Positions 63,910-64,000 of a DNA stretch of 64,000 bases are shown here, in pieces. A program made the translations under genes and the position numbers. The first letter of the stretch is position 1. Each line of letters opens with the position of its first letter. The notes below the pieces were generated by a model. The model worked only from the letters and a program-made list of their open reading frames with translations, did not search any database and was not told the DNA's origin. This DNA is from Methylomonas koyamae (lineage in GTDB: Bacteria > Pseudomonadota > Gammaproteobacteria > Methylococcales > Methylomonadaceae), in the NCBI RefSeq assembly GCF_001644025.1, contig NZ_LUUK01000196.1, positions 1 through 64,000 of the forward strand, read 5' to 3'.

Positions 63910-64000
63910 TGCCGGTTAAACATCAACAAACGGTTCAATCGCACGCTCCGTCAAACTTTATCGTTAGGGTCTTGAAAAAATTCGTCGGCATCCCCAAGTC

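Overview
The window reads as chromosome of a gammaproteobacterium, most likely a Methylomonas-type methanotroph. This is an inference from gene content: two exported proteins end in the VPLPAxxWLF form of the PEP-CTERM sorting signal, and the housekeeping genes (ftsK, trxB, rnr, rlmB, ispH, rraA, trhP/yegQ, hslR) are of gammaproteobacterial type. No methane-oxidation gene is in the window, so the lineage is not proven. No rRNA, tRNA or CRISPR array was seen.

Layout, left to right. 1-2.0 kb is gene-poor, with the 3' end of a dead IS66-family element and one small hypothetical gene. 2.0-12.3 kb holds a FemAB-like acyltransferase, a NifX-like protein, the KdpDE two-component system without its kdpFABC target genes, a radical SAM/SPASM protein, an ABC-2 transporter pair, two small proteins and cobO. 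12.4-16.4 kb has two PEP-CTERM proteins and a probable sugar locus: PfkB kinase, GntR/UTRA regulator and SemiSWEET, with a 9-bp-arm palindrome in the divergent promoter region. 16.5-22.6 kb has ftsK, trxB and a flavocytochrome c sulfide dehydrogenase pair (fccAB), which lies at the end of an rnr-rlmB operon. 25.6-36.9 kb has uncharacterised envelope proteins (a 532-aa protein, a DUF748 protein, a lipoprotein) and hslR, a rhodanese, ispH, rraA and trhP.

36.9-61.3 kb is a surface-polysaccharide region, all on the minus strand. It begins with rmlBDA, is interrupted by a MITE-like element and a decayed MNT/HEPN toxin-antitoxin pair, resumes with rmlC, and continues as a 19-kb run of 17 tightly packed genes. 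The first six of these (NeuB-like synthase, KdsC-like phosphatase, SDR, aldehyde dehydrogenase, NeuA-like cytidylyltransferase, fused transketolase) look like an unusual route to a CMP-activated ulosonic acid. Then come a Wzm/Wzt-type ABC exporter with a long Wzt C-terminal domain, a sulfotransferase, three methyltransferases and five glycosyltransferase-like proteins. My reading is that a polysaccharide containing an unusual acidic sugar, and perhaps rhamnose, is built in the cytoplasm, modified by methyl and sulfate groups, and exported by the ABC route. The six-gene sugar cassette is the best candidate for undescribed biology here.

61.6-63.9 kb is a two-gene signalling unit: a TPR-bearing response regulator and a small soluble histidine kinase.
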